64,000 bases of DNA. It comes from Aurantimicrobium minutum (GTDB lineage: Bacteria > Actinomycetota > Actinomycetes > Actinomycetales > Microbacteriaceae). Every line of letters starts with the position of its first letter. The stretch's first letter is position 1. Below are positions 62,437 to 64,000 of this stretch, piece by piece. The translations under genes were made by a program, and so were the position numbers. Location: NCBI RefSeq assembly GCF_002355535.1, contig NZ_AP017457.1, positions 434,001-498,000 of the forward strand, given 5' to 3'. A model generated the notes under the pieces. That model made no database searches and was not told the DNA's origin. It was given only the letters and a program-made list of their open reading frames with translations.

Positions 62437-64000
62437 ATGGCAACAGATAAGACAAACTCCAAACCAAAGTCGCTGATTGCGTCGTTATTTGGAAAGTCCA
62501 AAAACACTGTTGTCGAGCCTGCCCCAGAAAGTACTGCATCAGTGAAGGCTCCTGCCGCAAAGAAAACAGCTCCTGCAACACCTGCCAAGACACCTGCTAA
62601 GGCATCTGCAAAAGCACCCACTACGAAAGCACCTGCTGCTAAAGCTTCAGCTGCTAAAGCACCGGCAGCTGCTAAAGCACCTGCATCTTCTAAAGCACCT
62701 GCGAAAGCTGCCCCTAAAGCGCCTGCAAAGGCAACGGCTAAAACACCTGCTCAAGCACCTGCGAAAGCTAGCACCAAAGCTACTTCAGCTAAAACTCCCG
62801 CGAAAGCACCAGCCGCTAAGGCTGCTGCAAAGCCCGTTGCCAAGGCAGAACCCAAAGCTGCTTCAAAGTCAACTGCTAATACCGCTACTGCAGTAGCCAA
62901 AACTCCTGCAACAAAAACAGCACCGAAATCCTCAGCTAAGGTTGCAAAGTCTCAGCCAGTTGAAGAAGCTAAGCCTGCAGCAAAAGCAAAGAAGCCGACT
63001 AAAGCAGAGCTTGAAAAAATGGCAAACGCTCTTCTTTCCGAGCAAGAAGCTCCAGCTGTAATTGCACCCAAGAAGGGCCGCGGTAAAGCTAAAGCTGCTG
63101 AAGAGGATGTCGAAGACGAAGTCGATGCAGAAGAGCTAGACGACGACGTTGTGATCGAAGCAGTTGTTGTCGAAGTCGTCGAGGATGATGTTCTCGAAGA
63201 TGACGAAGAAAAACCAAACCGTCCAGCCGTAACAGAAGAGCCATTGCCAACAGGCGCAATCGTTCTGTCGATGGCTGATGATGACGATGACATTCCAGTT
63301 ATTTCAACAGCCATCACCGGTGCTACAGCTGATCCAGTCAAGGACTATCTCAAGCAAATTGGTAAAGTGCCTCTTCTTAACGCAGTCGAAGAGGTTGAAC
63401 TAGCACTGCGTATTGAAGCGGGACTCTTCGCTGAAGACCGCCTCGCAACCAAAAAGAATCTTCCCAAGCAGCTCGAACGCGAACTTCGCTGGGTTGCCCG
63501 TGACGGACAGCGCGCAAAGAGCCACTTGTTGGGCGCAAACCTCCGTCTTGTTGTATCGCTTGCTAAGCGCTACACCGGCCGTGGAATGCAATTCCTAGAC
63601 CTCATTCAAGAGGGAAACCTGGGTCTGATTCGTGCCGTTGAAAAGTTTGACTACACCAAGGGCTTCAAGTTCTCCACTTATGCAACCTGGTGGATTCGTC
63701 AAGCAATCACGCGCGCTATGGCAGACCAGGCGCGAACCATTCGTATTCCTGTTCACATGGTAGAAGTCATCAACAAGCTTGCACGTGTTCAGCGTCAAAT
63801 GCTTCAAGACCTTGGTCGCGAACCAACTCCTGAAGAACTCTCACGCGAATTAGATATGACTCCTGAGAAGGTTGTCGAAGTTCAGAAGTACGGTCGTGAG
63901 CCCATTTCACTACACACACCACTCGGTGAAGATGGGGACAGTGAGTTTGGTGACCTCATTGAAGACACCGAAGCTGTTGTTCCCGCAGATGCTGTTGGAT
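62437..64000 (+). CDS. sigA: Primary RNA polymerase sigma factor (3' end outside the window)
   Basis: 521 residues are visible and the frame is open at the edge. Residues about 40-180 are a Lys/Ala/Pro-rich low-complexity region with repeats such as KAPAK and AAKAP; about 215-265 are strongly acidic (Asp/Glu/Val). Sigma regions follow: 1.2 at about 299 ([16 protein letters not shown]), 2.1-2.4 at about 364-440 ([48 protein letters not shown]), then region 3 ([18 protein letters not shown]). Region 4 is missing only because the window ends. AGGAG lies 10 bases before the ATG. This is the vegetative sigma factor that would read the TAnnnT elements above. Confidence 0.95.
   Translation, partial: MATDKTNSKPKSLIASLFGKSKNTVVEPAPESTASVKAPAAKKTAPATPAKTPAKASAKAPTTKAPAAKASAAKAPAAAKAPASSKAPAKAAPKAPAKATAKTPAQAPAKASTKATSAKTPAKAPAAKAAAKPVAKAEPKAASKSTANTATAVAKTPATKTAPKSSAKVAKSQPVEEAKPAAKAKKPTKAELEKMANALLSEQEAPAVIAPKKGRGKAKAAEEDVEDEVDAEELDDDVVIEAVVVEVVEDDVLEDDEEKPNRPAVTEEPLPTGAIVLSMADDDDDIPVISTAITGATADPVKDYLKQIGKVPLLNAVEEVELALRIEAGLFAEDRLATKKNLPKQLERELRWVARDGQRAKSHLLGANLRLVVSLAKRYTGRGMQFLDLIQEGNLGLIRAVEKFDYTKGFKFSTYATWWIRQAITRAMADQARTIRIPVHMVEVINKLARVQRQMLQDLGREPTPEELSRELDMTPEKVVEVQKYGREPISLHTPLGEDGDSEFGDLIEDTEAVVPADAVG
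62560..62940 (+). repeat. Lys-Ala-Pro coding repeat in the sigma factor gene
   Basis: A low-complexity DNA tract made of degenerate GCT/AAA/GCA/CCT codon runs, encoding variations of KAPAKA. It corresponds to the N-terminal extension of the protein. Confidence 0.75.

Overview
The window is an ordinary stretch of actinobacterial chromosome. The gene families and their order point to the family Microbacteriaceae. The base composition looks close to 50% GC by eye (not calculated), which is low for that family and fits the small-genome freshwater plankton group (Luna-type lineages such as Aurantimicrobium, Rhodoluna or Aquiluna); the genus is an inference. Genes are densely packed. I see no insertion sequence, prophage, CRISPR array, rRNA operon or plasmid feature, and no gene-free stretch longer than 300 bases.

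Layout. 1-2427: iron-sulfur assembly (sufD cut by the left edge, a Rieske ferredoxin, sufC, a SufT-like protein). 2507-7994: cystathionine gamma-synthase, biotin transporter bioY, an ABC-F ATPase, a collagen-like lipoprotein, a TRIC-type channel. 7994-16892: a + strand information-processing run (recO, uppS, a CDP-glycerol-transferase-like protein, a DsbA-like protein, dusB, dgt, dnaG, a 2-hydroxyacid dehydrogenase), with several one-to-four-base overlaps. 16961-21145: tRNA-Asn, azlCD, def, a DMT transporter, a GT4 glycosyltransferase, tRNA-Met. 21189-31085: the most accessory part, with katG, a modular chitinase and its divergent TetR regulator, a response regulator/histidine kinase pair, a DUF1684 protein, a PadR regulator and a DUF3145 protein. 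31137-38780: fabD-fabH-acpP-fabF with a FasR-like regulator and aceE, all on the minus strand. 38971-42845: ahpE, tRNA-Val, an acidic unknown protein, a Nif3-like protein, a coiled-coil protein, an RNase H and the RNase P RNA. 42846-47280: ppgK, map, a small SPOR protein, panB, nadE. 47316-53721: the glnA2-glnE-glnA1 nitrogen cluster and an RDD protein. 53764-61344: a DUF4191 protein, lipA, lipB, an unknown membrane protein, the E2 and E3 subunits of 2-oxoacid dehydrogenases, and pepA. 61429-64000: a PAC2 protein and the primary sigma factor, cut by the right edge.

How it works together. aceE (E1), the E2 and E3 genes, and lipA/lipB together cover pyruvate oxidation and lipoate supply. The fab operon takes the resulting acetyl-CoA into fatty acids. 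GlnE has the two family targets next to it: GlnA1, which carries the adenylylation tyrosine, and GlnA2, which lacks it. Much of the 31-62 kb order (aceE/regulator/fab, ahpE, Nif3/coiled-coil/RNase H, panB, glnA2/glnE/glnA1, RDD/DUF4191, lipA/lipB, E2, pepA) resembles the conserved actinobacterial backbone known from Mycobacterium.

The most striking non-coding signal is a repeated start architecture. About 20 genes have a TAnnnT hexamer ending exactly 6 or 7 bases before the start codon and no Shine-Dalgarno sequence, as expected for leaderless mRNAs. In map and its divergent neighbour only 12 bases separate the two start codons, and each hexamer overlaps the other gene's start codon. Several of these hexamers sit inside palindromes or reuse the upstream gene's stop codon. 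I found no convincing new multi-gene system; the items worth follow-up are listed as findings.
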